Positions 62,972-64,000 of a stretch of DNA of 64,000 nucleotides are shown here, one piece after another; within the stretch, counting starts at the first letter, position 1, and every line of letters starts with the position of its first letter. The stretch spans positions 489,001-553,000 of the forward strand of contig JAXHMK010000009.1 of the NCBI GenBank assembly GCA_034521495.1, given 5' to 3'. Both the position numbers and the translations under genes were made by a program. The DNA is from Balneolaceae bacterium. GTDB lineage: Bacteria > Bacteroidota > Rhodothermia > Balneolales > Balneolaceae. The notes beneath the pieces are model-generated. The model was not told where the DNA came from. It ran no database searches and worked only from the letters and a program-made list of their open reading frames with translations.

Positions 62972-63181
62972 AAATTTATCTGTGTTAATATTCTAAAGCT
63001 AAAGATAGAAGAATTATGAGAGCATTTCTCCTGAAGTTTAAAGAATATCTGAAGCAGCTAAAAAAAATGGAACGTTTTTGACTGATATCTATATTATTGC
63101 TAATGTAACGAAGAACAGATAACGTATTGAAGTTAAATACGTTAGAGAAATAAATATTAATATAAAATCAAAGACAATATA

Positions 63182-63790
63182 ATGGCTTACGAACTTCCTG
63201 AATTACCATATGAACATGATGCTCTTGAACCCAGCATTGATAAAAGAACGATGGAGATTCATCACGGAAAGCATCATCAGGGATATACAAATAAAGTGAA
63301 TACTGCTCTTGAAGGGCATCCATTTGCTGACCTTCCAATAGAAGAAGTATTGACGAGAATAGAAGAAGTTCCTGAAAATATCCGCCAGGCAGTAATTAAT
63401 AATGGCGGCGGTTATGCAAACCATAAACTGTTTTGGACCGTGTTATCACCCAATGGAGGTGGAGAACCGTCCGGAGACCTTGCTGAAGCGATCAACAATA
63501 AGTACGACAGCTTCGATAAATTCAAGGAAAAATTTTCATCCACCGCAGCCGGACAGTTTGGATCCGGATGGGGATGGTTGTGTGTCGATGATTCCGGTGA
63601 CTTAAAAGTGATTTCAACTGCCAACCAGGATAGTCCATACATGCACGGATTAACTCCAATTTTTGGCGTTGATGTCTGGGAACACGCTTACTACCTGCAC
63701 TACCAAAACCGACGTCCCGACTATTTAAGCGCAATTTGGGATGTTGTAAATTGGGATCAGGTAGAAGAGAATTACAAGAATGCTAAGTAA
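63182..63790 (+). CDS. sodA: Superoxide dismutase, Mn-type
   Basis: The 202-residue enzyme turns superoxide into peroxide and oxygen. Metal ligands are His27, His81, Asp164 and His168 in [20 protein letters not shown]. Gln149 in ANQDSP and the NNGGGYANH stretch point to the manganese type rather than iron; a cambialistic enzyme is possible. It diverges from sthA, so both are redox genes possibly sharing control, and ends in a strong terminator. Confidence 0.96.
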   Translation: MAYELPELPYEHDALEPSIDKRTMEIHHGKHHQGYTNKVNTALEGHPFADLPIEEVLTRIEEVPENIRQAVINNGGGYANHKLFWTVLSPNGGGEPSGDLAEAINNKYDSFDKFKEKFSSTAAGQFGSGWGWLCVDDSGDLKVISTANQDSPYMHGLTPIFGVDVWEHAYYLHYQNRRPDYLSAIWDVVNWDQVEENYKNAK

Positions 63791-63823
63791 CTAAAGAGTA
63801 CATTTAGCTAAAATACTTGTAAG

Positions 63824-63853
63824 GGTGCCTCAGATGATGGGGCACCTTTTTTT
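63824..63853. terminator. Terminator after sodA
   Basis: GGTGCCTC (63824-63831) pairs with GGGGCACC (63839-63846) with one G-U pair, followed by seven T residues. It ends exactly at the stop of the next gene on the other strand, which it would also serve weakly. Confidence 0.85.
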
Positions 63854-64000
63854 ATTTCACATTAATGATAAACCAATCTTCTCCCTGCCCAAGGTTTCGG
63901 CTGATGGCATACCGCATGTTTGCCTCACGTCTGCTGCGGTTGCTAAAATTATCTCTTTGCCTGTTTGATACGGAAGAAGCTTCTTCTCTGAAATTGAAAT
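63852..64000 (-). CDS. Hypothetical protein, C-terminal end (cut by window edge)
   Basis: Read leftward from the window's right edge, an open frame gives FNFREEASSVSNRQRDNFSN and then RRREAN-like basic residues (RSRREAN), MRYAISRNLGQGEDWFIINV and a lysine before TAA at 63852-63854. No stop interrupts the 49 codons. The end FIINVK fits a beta strand of an outer-membrane or secreted protein, but no family is recognised. The start lies outside the window. Confidence 0.55.
   Translation of the reverse strand, partial: FNFREEASSVSNRQRDNFSNRSRREANMRYAISRNLGQGEDWFIINVK

Overview
The window comes from a bacterium of the Fibrobacterota-Chlorobiota-Bacteroidota superphylum, most plausibly a Balneolota (Balneolaceae-like) marine or saline heterotroph. 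This rests on the block trnT-trnY-trnG-trnT-tuf-trnW-secE-nusG-rplKAJL-rpoBC, on many secreted lipoproteins with an SSC/INC-type lipobox, on modest GC (about 40-43 percent judged by eye), on weak Shine-Dalgarno use and on dispersed intergenic palindromes. The assignment is inference; no 16S rRNA gene is present.

Layout. 0-1.5 kb: type III polyketide synthase followed by a SAM methyltransferase cut by the window edge. 1.5-8.8 kb: a minus-strand run with a secreted hypothetical protein, a LytR C-terminal-domain protein, the ribosome silencing factor RsfS, a 1288-residue NtrY-like sensor kinase and a MATE exporter. 9.0-11.9 kb: queA-ispD-ispF-dedA on the plus strand. 12.0-25.1 kb: four tRNAs, EF-Tu, tRNA-Trp, SecE, NusG, L11, L1, L10, L7/L12, RpoB and RpoC, closed by two strong terminators. 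25.3-26.4 kb: a YtxH protein and a fructose-6-phosphate aldolase/transaldolase.

26.5-38.6 kb is a minus-strand run dominated by exported proteins. A nucleoside/ribose salvage operon (nucleoside hydrolase, GRP sugar transporter, ribokinase, ADP-ribosylglycohydrolase-like lipoprotein, SMP-30 protein) is followed by a frameshifted PQQ sugar dehydrogenase-cytochrome c, a VOC protein, a DUF1801 protein, an M81 (MlrC-like) lipoprotein and a GH29 alpha-L-fucosidase lipoprotein. 38.7-41.3 kb: a DUF433/DUF5615 toxin-antitoxin pair, then Amt and P-II. 41.6-43.0 kb: a PAS histidine kinase overlapping a cupin gene broken by two in-frame TGA codons.

43.3-56 kb carries a phosphotransferase-kinase fusion, a CrtI-type desaturase, RlpA, a rhomboid protease, SerC with a DUF1015 protein, DUF1844 with NUDIX, TonB, VanZ, NnrE/NnrD and ProS. 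56-64 kb carries tRNA-Met(CAT), an orphan LuxR regulator with a degenerate receiver, about 1.1 kb without a gene, a small membrane protein, AspS, a DUF429 protein, SthA, a Mn-type superoxide dismutase and the tail of an unidentified gene.

The most unusual signals are RNA-level and repeat-level. rpoB and rpoC both start with TTG directly after a short hairpin that buries the Shine-Dalgarno sequence, and the rplL-rpoB gap holds further, mutually exclusive pairings. At least five families of dispersed palindromes occupy the intergenic gaps. No phage, insertion sequence, CRISPR array or obvious defence island was seen.
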